Shown here: positions 33,502 through 42,986 of the stretch, piece after piece
Layout: each line of letters begins with the position of its first letter
Numbering within the stretch: position 1 is the stretch's first letter
Assembly: GCF_014861395.1 (NCBI RefSeq)
Contig: NZ_RRYV01000011.1
Span: forward strand, 1 to 46,463
Direction of reading: 5' to 3'
From: Psychrobacter sp. FME13
GTDB taxonomy: Bacteria; Pseudomonadota; Gammaproteobacteria; Pseudomonadales; Moraxellaceae
Length of the DNA: 46,463 nucleotides
Notes under the pieces: model-generated
Told to the model about the DNA's origin: nothing
Database searches by the model: none
Seen by the model: the letters and a program-made list of their open reading frames with translations, nothing else
Program-made: the position numbers and the translations under genes

Positions 33502-33838
33502 CGCTCTTTTTATTGGGCAAGCTTTTGGATGTTCTAAAGTCTTTTTTTTGACTGATGCCTAGGCGCTTTAGGGCATGATGAATGCCTGTTTTACTACAGT
33601 TTAAACGACGTGCTCGCTCATACTGATAATCATCAGGATGTTCTTTGACATCATTGAGTAGCACGTCATCTGGTATTTTATAGGGTTTGGTTTGCCTGGT
33701 TGTTTTACTATGAACACGTCTCTTCCAGTTTTGTATGGTGGTTGGGCTGAGGTTATAGAATTTAGCTGCCTCGGCAAAGGTCATACCCTCGTCTAAGCTT
33801 TTTAGTACTTGTTTGCGGAAATCTAGTGAGTAAGTCAT
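33482..33838 (-). CDS. IS630-family transposase, N-terminal DNA-binding part (OrfA)
   Basis: 118 residues. MTYSLDFRKQVLKSLDEGMT, AEAAKFYNLSPTTIQNWKRR and CSKTGIHHALKRLGISQKK are the paired helix-turn-helix segments of IS630 transposases. The A8 tract at about 33542-33549 (minus strand) lies at the end of the recognisable protein; after it this frame gives a nonhomologous tail to the stop at 33482. The homologous sequence resumes in the frame of OrfB. Likely a frameshifted fusion partner. Confidence 0.88.
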   Translation of the reverse strand: MTYSLDFRKQVLKSLDEGMTFAEAAKFYNLSPTTIQNWKRRVHSKTTRQTKPYKIPDDVLLNDVKEHPDDYQYERARRLNCSKTGIHHALKRLGISQKKDFRTSKSLPNKKSGVSGKA

Positions 33839-33901
33839 GGTCTTTATAATAACAATTGAATTTGTTAATTATTTTATAACATTTTTAAGTGGAATTGACT
33901 A

Positions 33902-34239
33902 TACTAATATAAGTGATTTTCATTTACTGCTCTTGCATTAAAAATAAATAAGGTTTGTTTGCTTTAAAGCTGCAACAAAAGCCAATTCTGCCTTCTAAGA
34001 AAATATTCATAATATAAAAAGCCTCTATTATATTTAAATAGACAAGTATAATGAGATAAAAGGTTTCATGTTATTGGATATAAGTTAATATCATTAATAT
34101 AAGAAAAAAATCTTGCTATATTCTTACTATTTTGTAAAATACCAAAGGTTGAACATTGTTTTAGATTTTTTAGAAACACTCATAGTTTTCGATTGTATGG
34201 TGAGAAAATCTATCTTTTATTGTCTTGTGAGGAAATTTT
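33902..34239. other. AT-rich intergenic region upstream of the DUF3015 gene
   Basis: About 340 bases, very AT-rich, without any credible gene. It should contain the promoter of the DUF3015 gene, but AT richness makes -10 boxes non-distinctive. No inverted repeat of note. Confidence 0.35.
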
Positions 34240-34731
34240 ATGTTGAAGAAAATTGCGTTTGCTTCAGTTGTCGCTGCAATGATTCCATTTAGCACAGCGA
34301 ATGCTGATCTTGGTTCTAATTTTAAGACAGCAGATACCGGTCGTACCATCGAGCAGATTTATAAGCAGTGCGGTATTGGCGGCGCTTTATTTGGTAATTC
34401 AAGCCCTATTCTTGCTATTATCTCTAACGTAACTTGGGATTTAGGCACCACGGCTGCTACTTCTGACTCTATGTCTCCTAACACTTGCCAAGGTGGTAAT
34501 GTTAGGGCCGCTGTTTTGATCAAAGAAGCCTTTCCAAGTGTTGAAAAAGACTTAGCTTCAGGCCAAGGTGCTCATTTGTCTGCACTACAGAACGTTGCTA
34601 ACTGTGATTCAGCTGCGAGCGTACGTGCACAATATGGTCAATATGCTCAGACTTCTGCGTATCGTACCGCTACACAAGATCAAAATGCAGAAACGCTATT
34701 TAATATCGTTCAGCAAAACTGCGCTATCTAA
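34240..34731 (+). CDS. DUF3015 family secreted protein
   Basis: 163 residues. A cleavable signal MLKKIAFASVVAAMIPFSTANA is followed by a mature region with the DUF3015 features: KQCGIGGALFGNSSPILAIISNVTWDLGTTAATSDSMSPNTC (the pattern CGxGxxxF...sNvTWDlgTTa..S...TC) and two more Cys near the C-terminus (ANCDS, QQNCAI), likely forming disulfides. Function is unknown; it is expected in the periplasm or outer membrane. GAGGAA sits 6 bases before ATG 34240. Confidence 0.87.
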   Translation: MLKKIAFASVVAAMIPFSTANADLGSNFKTADTGRTIEQIYKQCGIGGALFGNSSPILAIISNVTWDLGTTAATSDSMSPNTCQGGNVRAAVLIKEAFPSVEKDLASGQGAHLSALQNVANCDSAASVRAQYGQYAQTSAYRTATQDQNAETLFNIVQQNCAI

Positions 34732-34794
34732 ATATTGAAAATGTCAGTTATTAAGCAATTCGTTTAATGCTGAAGCTTTTAATGATTTAATGAT

Positions 34795-34829
34795 AAAAAA
34801 CACGTAAACCTAGTGCTTACGTGTTTTTT
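34795..34829 (+). terminator. Terminator between the DUF3015 and DUF4105 genes
   Basis: A 13-bp stem AAAAAACACGTAA/TTACGTGTTTTTT (34795-34807 with 34817-34829) with a 9-base loop. Its right arm supplies the T run. Confidence 0.88.
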
Positions 34830-34860
34830 ATTGCTTATGTATTTATGGTGTCTAGATAAC

Positions 34861-36969
34861 ATGCAAAAAGTATTTTTATGGTTGGCTTGTTTTTCGGCAT
34901 CTACTGCTTATGCAGTAGGAGTTGATGAGTTGAGTATGGTCGATTCAAGCGGTTATAGGCCTAAGCTCGCATCGGTGGATCAGAGCAAACAAACCGACTC
35001 TAGTGAGGATGGTGTTATTGAGGCAGCCACGGCTGATAACGATGCTTATCGCAGGGCTGACAGCGAAATGGATAGCTTGCCAGATAATGGACGCAGTATA
35101 GAAGCGACCCATGAAGCGTCATTTTCGGAGCCAAAACAAGACGTCAATAAAGACGTAACGATTGACCCCATAAAACTACAATCCCTGTCCCAGCATCGAC
35201 AGTGGCAACATTTATTATTTTATAAAGATGGTAAAGCAGAAGTTATCTCACCAGGATTTTATTTGACCAACCCAAAGCCACGCTCAAAAAAGGATGTTGA
35301 TCCTTATGCGGAGCTGATGGCAACGATAGAAAGCATTGATGATGAAAAGGTCGTTTGTAAATATCCGGCCAGATATTTATGGCTTACTCACCACCTACCT
35401 GAATTGCATGTCAATCTTAACGAGTGCGCCCAATTGCCAGATCCCAATCAAGAAATAAGCTTGATTTTAGTCAGTAATTATCTAAAAAACCCCGCTTCTT
35501 CCTTTGGTCATGTATTGGTAAAAACCAGCCTACCAGCAGGTGCCAAAAACGAGAACGCCAAAAACAAGAACACTAATGAAGTCAGAGAGCTATCGAGTGA
35601 GGATTTGCTTAATAGTTCTTATAACTTTGGTGCTAGCATTCCAGCAAATGAAAATGGCGCCATGTACGCTATCAAAGGGCTTTTTGGGCTTTATGATGCT
35701 GGATTTTCGGAGACAGAGTTTTTTAAGCAAGACGCAGTGTATTCTAAAAATGAACAGCGAGATATGTGGGAGTATGTACTTAACCTTGAATCGTATGAAA
35801 CCCAATTATTGAACTATCATTTATATGAAGCAAAATCTGCTCGGTTTGATTATTACTTTATTAAGCAAAACTGTGGCTATCGTTCAGGTGAGATACTTGA
35901 GCTGATCAGCGATGTCAAAACAACGGAACGCATAGGCCCTTGGTATGCACCAGACTATGTGTTTGATCAGCTGCTGGAGCATGAAGATGGTGCCGAGTCA
36001 TTAGTATCTTCGATACGTTATTTGCCCTCTGAACAAACGCAACTGCGTGAGAAGTTTGTACAACTACCTAAGCCTATACAAGATGTTATCAATACCGTAA
36101 TTCGTACAGAAAATATCGAACTGCTTGCCAATTTGAATGATGAGGATAAGGCACTTGCACTTGATTTTTTGATTTTGCATCGTACATATACAATATCACA
36201 GGACGATACGCCACAGCAGCAAGCTTTTAAAAGTGAGTTGCTCAGTCAGCGTTTTAGACTACCAGTGAGTGATGGTTTGGCTCAATTGACTGTACCAAAT
36301 AAAGCGTCACCAGCATTGAGTAATAAAACCACGCAAACCAAAGTCGCTTTATCTGATGAGATGACAGAAATCGGTTTATCATTATTTGTGAAAGACCCAC
36401 TCAACGCCTATACAGATATTGATAAGCGTTTTGAAGCTGTACAGCTTTCATTGGGCTATAACTTTGATTCGCGTCAATTGACGTTGACGGATTTTGTGTT
36501 TTTGGACATGCAGCAGATTGAAGATCTTAGGCAGCCGCTATCAGGCGAGCCTAAACTGTCTTGGCAGCTAAAAACAGGCGCTCGTACAGATGTTTTTACT
36601 GGCAACCGTCACAGTCCTTATGCTCAAGCGGGCGTTGGTGCAGGTGCTAAATTTGGCAAGCATATACTGGGCTACAGTATGGTCAATGCGACTGTCCATG
36701 ATCAAGACAAGCATGCCGATATCGGTATTGAGGTAGGTGTGCGTGCAAAACGTGATAGACAAAGTGCTGAGCTGTCTTATACCGCCTCAAAACGAGAAGG
36801 GCGCGCTAGTATGGATTTTACCAAATTGACATTACGTCAACAGTTATCAAAGAATGACGATGCTCGAATTGTGGTGACATACTCTGACACAGTTACGGCT
36901 GATAATAATGCTATATTAGATGATAGAGGTAAATTAAATGCTGCTATAGCCTGGCATCATTATTGGTAA
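34861..36969 (+). CDS. DUF4105 (Lnb N-terminal-like) periplasmic/outer-membrane protein
   Basis: 702 residues from ATG 34861; the frame before that overlaps the terminator. Signal peptide MQKVFLWLACFSASTAYA. An acidic linker leads to the DUF4105 domain: SLILVSNYLKNPASSFGHVLVK, YNFGASIPANENGAMYAIKGLFG and YYFIKQNCGYRSGEILELI. In that domain a His (SSFGH) and Cys (QNCGYR) stand in a papain-like (NlpC-type) order, so a hydrolase is conceivable. The C-terminal about 230 residues have alternating amphipathic strands ending in W-H-H-Y-W, suggesting an outer-membrane beta barrel. The N-terminal domain of bacterial lacto-N-biosidase (Lnb) has this fold but its role is unclear. Confidence 0.8.
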   Translation: MQKVFLWLACFSASTAYAVGVDELSMVDSSGYRPKLASVDQSKQTDSSEDGVIEAATADNDAYRRADSEMDSLPDNGRSIEATHEASFSEPKQDVNKDVTIDPIKLQSLSQHRQWQHLLFYKDGKAEVISPGFYLTNPKPRSKKDVDPYAELMATIESIDDEKVVCKYPARYLWLTHHLPELHVNLNECAQLPDPNQEISLILVSNYLKNPASSFGHVLVKTSLPAGAKNENAKNKNTNEVRELSSEDLLNSSYNFGASIPANENGAMYAIKGLFGLYDAGFSETEFFKQDAVYSKNEQRDMWEYVLNLESYETQLLNYHLYEAKSARFDYYFIKQNCGYRSGEILELISDVKTTERIGPWYAPDYVFDQLLEHEDGAESLVSSIRYLPSEQTQLREKFVQLPKPIQDVINTVIRTENIELLANLNDEDKALALDFLILHRTYTISQDDTPQQQAFKSELLSQRFRLPVSDGLAQLTVPNKASPALSNKTTQTKVALSDEMTEIGLSLFVKDPLNAYTDIDKRFEAVQLSLGYNFDSRQLTLTDFVFLDMQQIEDLRQPLSGEPKLSWQLKTGARTDVFTGNRHSPYAQAGVGAGAKFGKHILGYSMVNATVHDQDKHADIGIEVGVRAKRDRQSAELSYTASKREGRASMDFTKLTLRQQLSKNDDARIVVTYSDTVTADNNAILDDRGKLNAAIAWHHYW

Positions 36970-36993
36970 TATTTATCTAACCATTTTTATTTT

Positions 36994-37030
36994 GGTTGCT
37001 ACTATAATTAAAGTATAGCGACAACCTTTT
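36994..37030 (+). terminator. Probable terminator after the DUF4105 gene
   Basis: GGTTGCTACTATA (36994-37006) pairs imperfectly with TATAGCGACAACC (37014-37026), three mismatches in the middle, followed by TTTT. Confidence 0.55.
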
Positions 37031-37119
37031 ATATCGCAGTCACACAAATTTCCATACCGTATCGTTGAAAATGGGCATACCAATCTTATCAACATACTTT
37101 TATTTTGAGGAAAAATAAC

Positions 37120-38097
37120 ATGGCAGAGAAAACCTACTATGACATTTTAGGGGTCAAAAAAGACGCCTCAGACGCCGATATCAAAAAAAAATACCGTAAG
37201 CTTGTTCGTCAATATCACCCTGATGTTAGCGATCATCCAGATGCTGATAATAAGATTGCGGAGATTAACAATGCTTACGAAACCATCCGAGATAAAGACA
37301 AGCGTGCAGAATATGATGCCATGCTAGACAATCCTTTTGCGGGTCAAGCTGGCGCTGGTGGCTTTGGTGGTCAGTCGGCAGGGGCTGGACAGGGTGGATT
37401 CCGTTGGGAAGACATCAAAGATCAGTTTGGTGACGGCGAAGCTTATGGCGATGGTGGTTTTCGCTTCGATGATATTTTTTCTGCATTTGGTCGTGGCGCG
37501 AGCGGACAATCACAGCGTGGTGGCTTTGGGTCACAAGATAGCAAAGGTCAAGATCAGCATGCAGAGATTACGGTCGATTTGGCATCAGTTTATAACGGTG
37601 ACGATTATAGTATCAAATTAAACGTTCCGGTTCGTCAGGCCAATGGCAGCGTGGACTATGACAATAAGACGCTCAAAATTAAAATTCCGAAAGGTATTAC
37701 TGATGGCAAGCAGATTCGCCTAGCAGGACAAGGTGCGGCTGGTATAGGTGGTGGCAAAAACGGCGATTTATTTTTAAAAGTAAAAATCCGTCATGCAGAT
37801 AATATTCGTGTTGAAGGTGCTGACGTCTATCAGACCGTCAATATCGCTCCATGGGAGGCGGCATTGGGTGAAAAAATCAATGTCAGTACGCCAGCAGGAA
37901 AGCTTGGTGTTTCTATCCCCAAAAACAGTAAATCTGGTAGTAATTTGCGTCTCAAAGGCAAGGGTATTCCTGCCAAGAAAGCAGGTGATTTGTATTTGAC
38001 CTTAAATATTGTCAATCCTGATATCAGTAGTGAAGCGGCAACCAATGCTTATGAGCAATTAAAGCAGGCCTTTGCTGATGTCCATATTGACCGTTAA
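37120..38097 (+). CDS. cbpA: CbpA-like DnaJ family co-chaperone
   Basis: 325 residues. J domain with HPD at 33-35 (KTYYDILGVKKDASDADIKKKYRKLV), a Gly/Phe-rich linker, no zinc fingers, and a C-terminal DnaJ domain (LKIKIPKGITDGKQIRLAGQG; GDLFLKVKIRHADNIRVEGADVYQ). This is the class II J protein CbpA, a DnaK partner and DNA-binding protein in E. coli. AGGA stands about 9 bases upstream of ATG 37120; the frame start at 37105 is TTG and not needed. Followed by cbpM, confirming the identification. Confidence 0.95.
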   Translation: MAEKTYYDILGVKKDASDADIKKKYRKLVRQYHPDVSDHPDADNKIAEINNAYETIRDKDKRAEYDAMLDNPFAGQAGAGGFGGQSAGAGQGGFRWEDIKDQFGDGEAYGDGGFRFDDIFSAFGRGASGQSQRGGFGSQDSKGQDQHAEITVDLASVYNGDDYSIKLNVPVRQANGSVDYDNKTLKIKIPKGITDGKQIRLAGQGAAGIGGGKNGDLFLKVKIRHADNIRVEGADVYQTVNIAPWEAALGEKINVSTPAGKLGVSIPKNSKSGSNLRLKGKGIPAKKAGDLYLTLNIVNPDISSEAATNAYEQLKQAFADVHIDR

Positions 38098-38183
38098 CTC
38101 AACTCCTTGATAGCAGTCATTTATCACCGCAATAGAGATGCATACGATAACGATGAAATAGAAAGAAAACGAGGATAATAGTT

Positions 38184-38507
38184 ATGAAACACTCGCCTGA
38201 ATTTACCGATATCATCATGAGCTTGGATGAGCTAGTATCTGCCTGTGGCCAAGAGCGCCAATGGGTCATCGAGTTGATGGAAGAAAATATCATTGAGTAT
38301 GATGTGCCAGAGCGTGAGCAGTTTACTGGCTATCAGCTGACAACCGTGCGCCGTGCCTCACGCCTTAGCCGTGATTTTGAAGCCAGCGTCCCAGCGATTG
38401 GTTTGATACTGGAGCTGTTAGATGAGGTGGAACAGTTACGCCAACTAAAACGTCAATTAGACTTACAAACGCCAGTGATAGAAGTGGACATTGATCACAT
38501 AAAGTAA
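38184..38507 (+). CDS. cbpM: Chaperone modulatory protein CbpM
   Basis: 107 residues, the size of E. coli CbpM (101). SLDELVSACGQERQWVIELMEENIIE is the MerR-like helix-turn-helix start that binds the J domain; ...RASRLSRDFEASVPAIGLILELLDEVEQL is the characteristic AGxALvLDLLdeie segment that lies in a coiled coil. CbpM inhibits the co-chaperone and DNA-binding activities of CbpA. GAGG is about 9 bases before ATG 38184. In operon with cbpA, 86 bases apart. Confidence 0.92.
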   Translation: MKHSPEFTDIIMSLDELVSACGQERQWVIELMEENIIEYDVPEREQFTGYQLTTVRRASRLSRDFEASVPAIGLILELLDEVEQLRQLKRQLDLQTPVIEVDIDHIK

Positions 38508-38551
38508 ATAATTTGGTAAATGAAGACACGCCCTAAGAAATAGCCAATAAA

Positions 38552-38590
38552 AAAGGGCCTCAATAATAAATTGGGCCCTTTATTGTTTTT
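38552..38590. terminator. Terminator between cbpM and sstT
   Basis: AAAGGGCCT (38552-38560) pairs with GGGCCCTTT (38573-38581), followed by ATTGTTTTTAG; A run on the other side. Convergent genes share it. Confidence 0.85.
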
Positions 38591-38625
38591 AGTTTCTCTA
38601 TTTATAGCGTTTAATCTTCTACAAA

Positions 38626-39828
38626 TTAACGAGAATACGTCGGATCAGCGGCTGCGGTGAATAGTACGTCAGTTGACGAGTTCAGCGCTGTTTCTGCCGA
38701 GTCTTGTATCACACCAATGATAAAGCCAATCGCTACCACTTGCATGGCAATTTCGTTTGGAATGTTAAATAGGCTAGCGGCAAGTGGGATCAAGAGCAAT
38801 GAACCACCAGCGACACCAGAGGCTCCACAAGCACTGATGGTTGCGACCAGACTCAGTAGTAGTGCTGACGCAAAGCTCACTTCGATACCCAAAGTGTGTG
38901 CCGCTGCAAGCGTTAAGACGTTAATTGTAATCGCCGCACCTGCCATATTGATAGTGGCACCTAGCGGTATCGTCACAGAATAAGTGTCTTCATGCAGACC
39001 CAGTTTGCGAGCAAGGTTCATGTTTACAGGAATATTAGCCGCTGAGCTACGAGTGAAGAAAGCCGTAATACCTGATTCACGCAAGCATCTAAACACGAGC
39101 GGATAAGGGTTTTTGCCCGTTTTGACCAACACGATAATTGGGTTGGCGACTAACGCGATAAATAGCATACAACCGATGAGAACCATCAGGATACGTGCAT
39201 AACCTGCCAAAGAAGCAAAGCCTGTTTCAGCGACAGTATTTGCGACCAAACCTAATATACCAAAGGGTGCTAAAGCAATGACCCATTTGACCACTTGCGA
39301 GATCGCATCAGAAAAATCACTGACTACGGTGCGCGCAGTATCACTGGCTTGACGTAGTGCAAAGCCGATGATGATGGCCCATGCTAGAATACCAATATAA
39401 TTGGCCTCAGCGATGGCATTGATAGGGTTAGCCACCAAATTCATTAATAAGTTAGTCAATACGGCTTCTAAGTTGGCGGGTGGTACTTGCTCAATCGTCG
39501 CATTTATCAACACTAAGTTAGTCGGGAATAAAAAACTAGCACCTACCGCAGTCAATGCAGCCAAAAAAGTGCCGAACATATACATAATAAGTACTGGTTT
39601 GACATAAACTTTGTTACCGCTACGGTGTTGACTGATAGCAGCCATGACCAAGACAAATACCAGTATAGGCGCAACGGCTTTTAACGCACCTACAAACAGC
39701 GTGCCCAATAATCCTAATGCAATGCCGATGTCTGGTGCTTGCCAACCAATCAACACCCCTAAAATCAAACCAATGATAATGAGCGGAACCAGCCCTATAC
39801 GTTGGTACATCGCAATCAATGAACGCAT
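38626..39828 (-). CDS. sstT: Serine/threonine:Na+ symporter SstT
   Basis: 400 residues, a DAACS-family (glutamate-transporter fold) carrier. [24 protein letters not shown] is the SstT-type N-terminus; re-entrant loop motifs are [22 protein letters not shown] and [41 protein letters not shown] is the second hairpin. It imports serine and threonine with sodium. Eight or more helices are visible. GAGGG lies about 8 bases upstream of ATG 39828. Confidence 0.95.
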   Translation of the reverse strand: MRSLIAMYQRIGLVPLIIIGLILGVLIGWQAPDIGIALGLLGTLFVGALKAVAPILVFVLVMAAISQHRSGNKVYVKPVLIMYMFGTFLAALTAVGASFLFPTNLVLINATIEQVPPANLEAVLTNLLMNLVANPINAIAEANYIGILAWAIIIGFALRQASDTARTVVSDFSDAISQVVKWVIALAPFGILGLVANTVAETGFASLAGYARILMVLIGCMLFIALVANPIIVLVKTGKNPYPLVFRCLRESGITAFFTRSSAANIPVNMNLARKLGLHEDTYSVTIPLGATINMAGAAITINVLTLAAAHTLGIEVSFASALLLSLVATISACGASGVAGGSLLLIPLAASLFNIPNEIAMQVVAIGFIIGVIQDSAETALNSSTDVLFTAAADPTYSR

Positions 39829-40124
39829 CTATACACCCTCGATTTAGTCAATATGGTCAAAGCATTTATAAATGGCTACAGCATGATCCTTACTTAAAAT
39901 ACGCAGTATATGCAGGGGTGCTTTGTCGCCATTTTGAAATAATTCGACTGTAAATAAGACGTTTGTAATAAGAACAGAAAAATAACCGAAGGATGGTAGC
40001 ATTTTTTTGGATAAGCGCCTACCTCTACCCCGTATCCGCATAAGCTGATAGGGCTACCGAAAAGTGCCCAATATGAGAAAGGTAGGATAGTGTTGTATCG
40101 TGAGAAATGAAAAAGAGAGGCTGA

Positions 40125-40625
40125 TTACACTTTAAAGTGGGTCAGCTCATAGCCTAGTTGTTGGTAAGCTTTATACTTGTTGCGACCTTCTTGAACACTT
40201 AGCGCATCAGGTTTTATCAGCTCAAGGACTCGAGTTGGTTGGGCATTACTGGTCACTGCCATAAAGCTGTTTACAGGATGTATCGTGGTATTGAGTACGA
40301 TACCTTTGAAATCGGCTGGCATATGATTGCCAAGTAGGACAGGTGCTAGTGACTGGTTACCAGTGTTGATAGTATTGGGAATGGTGTCAGCAGTAGTATC
40401 CACATCAGTATTTTTAGAAGCATCTACAAGGCGTTGATGCGGTATAAAACTCGTAGAATCTTGTGCCCATAGCGCCTCATCAAGCGATGACAGTAACGCT
40501 TCATCTTCGATCAGAATAAGCAGCGACTGAGTGCTTTTGTTAAGCGCCGTTTGGGTCAGTTGACAAATAAAGCCCAAGATTTCTTGGGCTTTATTTTCAC
40601 TTAGAACATAAAAGCTAATTTTCAT
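40125..40625 (-). CDS. holC: DNA polymerase III subunit chi
   Basis: 166 residues. MKISFYVLSENKAQEILGFICQLTQTALNKSTQSLLIL is the HolC start (F-Y-x-L followed by a helix and the strand carrying the DExxLxxLDxxLW motif: DEALLSSLDEALWAQDSTSFIPH). GIVLNTTIHP, RVLELI and ARNKYKAYQQLGYELTH-type (GRNKYKAYQQLGY) end segments also fit. A Thr/Asn/Asp-rich insert of about 20 residues (about 80-100) lengthens it against the E. coli protein (147). The chi subunit links the clamp loader to SSB. 35 bases after pepA on the same strand, the common pepA-holC arrangement. Confidence 0.9.
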   Translation of the reverse strand: MKISFYVLSENKAQEILGFICQLTQTALNKSTQSLLILIEDEALLSSLDEALWAQDSTSFIPHQRLVDASKNTDVDTTADTIPNTINTGNQSLAPVLLGNHMPADFKGIVLNTTIHPVNSFMAVTSNAQPTRVLELIKPDALSVQEGRNKYKAYQQLGYELTHFKV

Positions 40626-40660
40626 AAATTGACTGTCGTTGATTGGCTGTCATTAATCGA

Positions 40661-42316
40661 TTATGCCATATCCGCGCTATTTTTTAGATATTGCATAAAT
40701 AATGGTACTGGGCGACCAGTGGCAGCTTTGTCTTTGCCTGAGTTCCATGCCGTGCCAGCGATGTCTAAATGCGCCCATGCTTGACCTTCTTCGATGAAGC
40801 GAGATAAGAAGCAAGCAGCAGTGACGGCACCAGCAGCTCTACCACCGATGTTTTGTAAGTCTGCGATAGGTGATTCGAGCTGTGCTTGATACTCATCATC
40901 TAACGGCATATGCCAAACAAGGTCACCTGATAAGTTACTGGCGTTTTCTAGCTCAAACAATACGTCTTCGTTATTACTAAAGACTGCTGAGCGTACATGA
41001 CCAAGTGCAACCACACAAGCGCCAGTTAAGGTAGCAACATCAATGATGGCTTTTGGCTGATAGCGCTGTACATAGCATAGGGTATCTGCCAGTACTAAGC
41101 GACCTTCAGCATCTGTATTCAAAATCTCGACTGATAGACCGTTCATGGCTTTGACGATATCGCCTGGACGAGTTGCATCACCTGAAGGCATGTTTTCAGC
41201 ACAGGCTAACGCACCAACGACATTGATCGGTAGACGTGCTTCACATAACGCCTTGATAGTACCTAGTACTGAGGCTGAACCACCCATATCAAACTTCATC
41301 TCATCCATGGCTGCACCAGGTTTGATAGAGATACCGCCTGAGTCAAACGTGACGCCTTTACCGACCAATACGATAGGAGCGTCATCATTTGCAGTTGATA
41401 AGTCAGTGCTAGTTGTATTAGTATTTTTAGCAGACTTTTTAGTTGGTAGTTTATCAGCCAATGCTTTTAGACCACCGCTGACTTTGGCACTGCTAGTCGC
41501 GGCTTTAGTGGAGCCAGCATCGCTACTGAAGTCAGACTTACCGCGGTATTCCATGAGTACGAGTTTGCCTTCTTTGGTAGAGCCTTGGGCAACAGACAAA
41601 AAGCAGCCCATACCCAATTCTGACATCTCATCTTCACCTAATACCTTCACTGTTAATAGGTCAGGATAGGCTACTGCAAGCTCTTGGGCTTTTTCTGCCA
41701 TATAAGCTGGGAAGCAGATGTTACCTGGTTCATTGGCTACATCGCGAGTCAGACTCTGACCTGCAAACACTGATTGTGCAAATGCTAGCGCAGGCTGTAA
41801 TGCAGCATCAGCCACGAGATAGATGTCCGTCAGTATCGTTGAAGCTTGTTCAGATTTGTATTTGTCAAAGCGGTAGCTTGCTGCCAATAGGTTGAGAGCA
41901 AATTGACCAAACTGGCTTTCTTCTAAGGCATCGCTCAACGCAACAGTGATAGAAGACACACGCTTTTGCGTGCTACTATAAATGGTATTAGCAATTTTTT
42001 TCAAGACAGTGTTATTAAGCTTATCGGTATTACCTACACCGACTAATAATAGTTGTACAGGGTTTTGCTTGGTGGTTTTTTTGTCGCCTGCCAATGCGTA
42101 ATCGACTACAGTTTCACCAGCCTTACCATTAAAATGTGACACATCAATCAGTTGCTCAATACGTGAGGTGTAATCGGTCAGAACAGATTCGGCAAAGATG
42201 TTTTTGTTATCATCGATTAAAACAACCAGACACGCTTCATCTTTACTCTTCGCTTCTTTTTTTAGAATTTTTTGCGTATGAGTTTTTGGTAGGTGCTGAG
42301 ACAATTTAATATTCAT
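40661..42316 (-). CDS. pepA: Leucyl aminopeptidase (cytosol aminopeptidase)
   Basis: 551 residues. The M17 active-site sequence VLVGKGVTFDSGGISIKPG and signature NTDAEGRLVLADTL (about residue 398-411) with catalytic Lys and metal-binding Asp/Glu residues are intact. It is about 50 residues longer than E. coli PepA because of a Ser/Thr/Lys-rich insert (about 256-310; coded by 41380-41550) just before the catalytic domain. It cleaves N-terminal amino acids; in E. coli it also binds DNA (cer recombination, carAB). Divergent from lptF, as usual in gammaproteobacteria. Confidence 0.96.
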   Translation of the reverse strand: MNIKLSQHLPKTHTQKILKKEAKSKDEACLVVLIDDNKNIFAESVLTDYTSRIEQLIDVSHFNGKAGETVVDYALAGDKKTTKQNPVQLLLVGVGNTDKLNNTVLKKIANTIYSSTQKRVSSITVALSDALEESQFGQFALNLLAASYRFDKYKSEQASTILTDIYLVADAALQPALAFAQSVFAGQSLTRDVANEPGNICFPAYMAEKAQELAVAYPDLLTVKVLGEDEMSELGMGCFLSVAQGSTKEGKLVLMEYRGKSDFSSDAGSTKAATSSAKVSGGLKALADKLPTKKSAKNTNTTSTDLSTANDDAPIVLVGKGVTFDSGGISIKPGAAMDEMKFDMGGSASVLGTIKALCEARLPINVVGALACAENMPSGDATRPGDIVKAMNGLSVEILNTDAEGRLVLADTLCYVQRYQPKAIIDVATLTGACVVALGHVRSAVFSNNEDVLFELENASNLSGDLVWHMPLDDEYQAQLESPIADLQNIGGRAAGAVTAACFLSRFIEEGQAWAHLDIAGTAWNSGKDKAATGRPVPLFMQYLKNSADMA

Positions 42317-42986
42317 ATCGTTATCCTTATTAGAGTTATAAAACGAGTGTCGTAACAGTGAGTCAATATGGATGACTCTATTTATTAACGACAGCTTTCA
42401 AGGTTAGAGCAACTTACTAGATCAAGGCCTCAAACATAAGAAACATCACACGTGACAAGGCATCACTCATCTTATAGTGGTGAATCCTGCACCGAGAGTG
42501 ATGACGTTATCGTTCATGTGTATTAAATATATCCTAACTATCTAAAGTGGTTGGCTAAAGCAGTTGGGGTCTTCGGCTATAGTTGTAGTGTAGCATATCA
42601 GGTAATGATTGCGCTGTCGGCAAGGGTTAGGTAAAGATTTCGTATATATTTGCTGCACGATCTTGCTATACATCTTTAGAGCCTGTCGCCTATTCAGTAA
42701 GGCATGCGTAATGTTTTCAAACACATTTCACCGCCATTCTTAGGCAAAACATGCTAGCATTAGCGGTCATCTTGATCACCAATATTTATAAGGTATTGCT
42801 AATAAGTGATACTGCTATCTTTATATCTGTTTAAGACTTGGGCTGAACGGCATTGTTTCTATACTGCTTAGTGCTGTGATTGAATGTTTAACATGCTACA
42901 ACTATGGAGCATAAAATTGTCATTATTTTGTCCATAATTATGCGACGAATGATTAAGAATACCAACCCTTTTTAAGAGTACCTATT
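42317..42986. other. Divergent promoter region between pepA and lptF
   Basis: About 670 bases without a gene; the 60-codon frame at 42542-42724 has no ribosome binding site. An 8-bp inverted repeat CATCACTC/GAGTGATG (about 42463-42502) is widely spaced and of doubtful meaning. No terminator, tRNA or small RNA was recognised. Confidence 0.4.

Larger units (their letters stand above)
32986..33901 (-). mobile_element. IS630-family insertion sequence, complete (916 bp)
   Basis: Terminal inverted repeats TAGTCAGCTCAAAAT at the left and, read inward from the right, TAGTCAATTCCACTT. TA dinucleotides at 32984-32985 and 33902-33903 are the target duplication typical of the IS630/Tc1-mariner group. 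Two overlapping minus-strand frames encode the transposase. It sits in an AT-rich gap and does not interrupt a recognised gene. Confidence 0.88.

Noticed and set aside
39844-40041. Minus-strand 65-codon frame upstream of sstT
   Set aside because: No ribosome binding site or protein character; overlaps the likely sstT promoter region.
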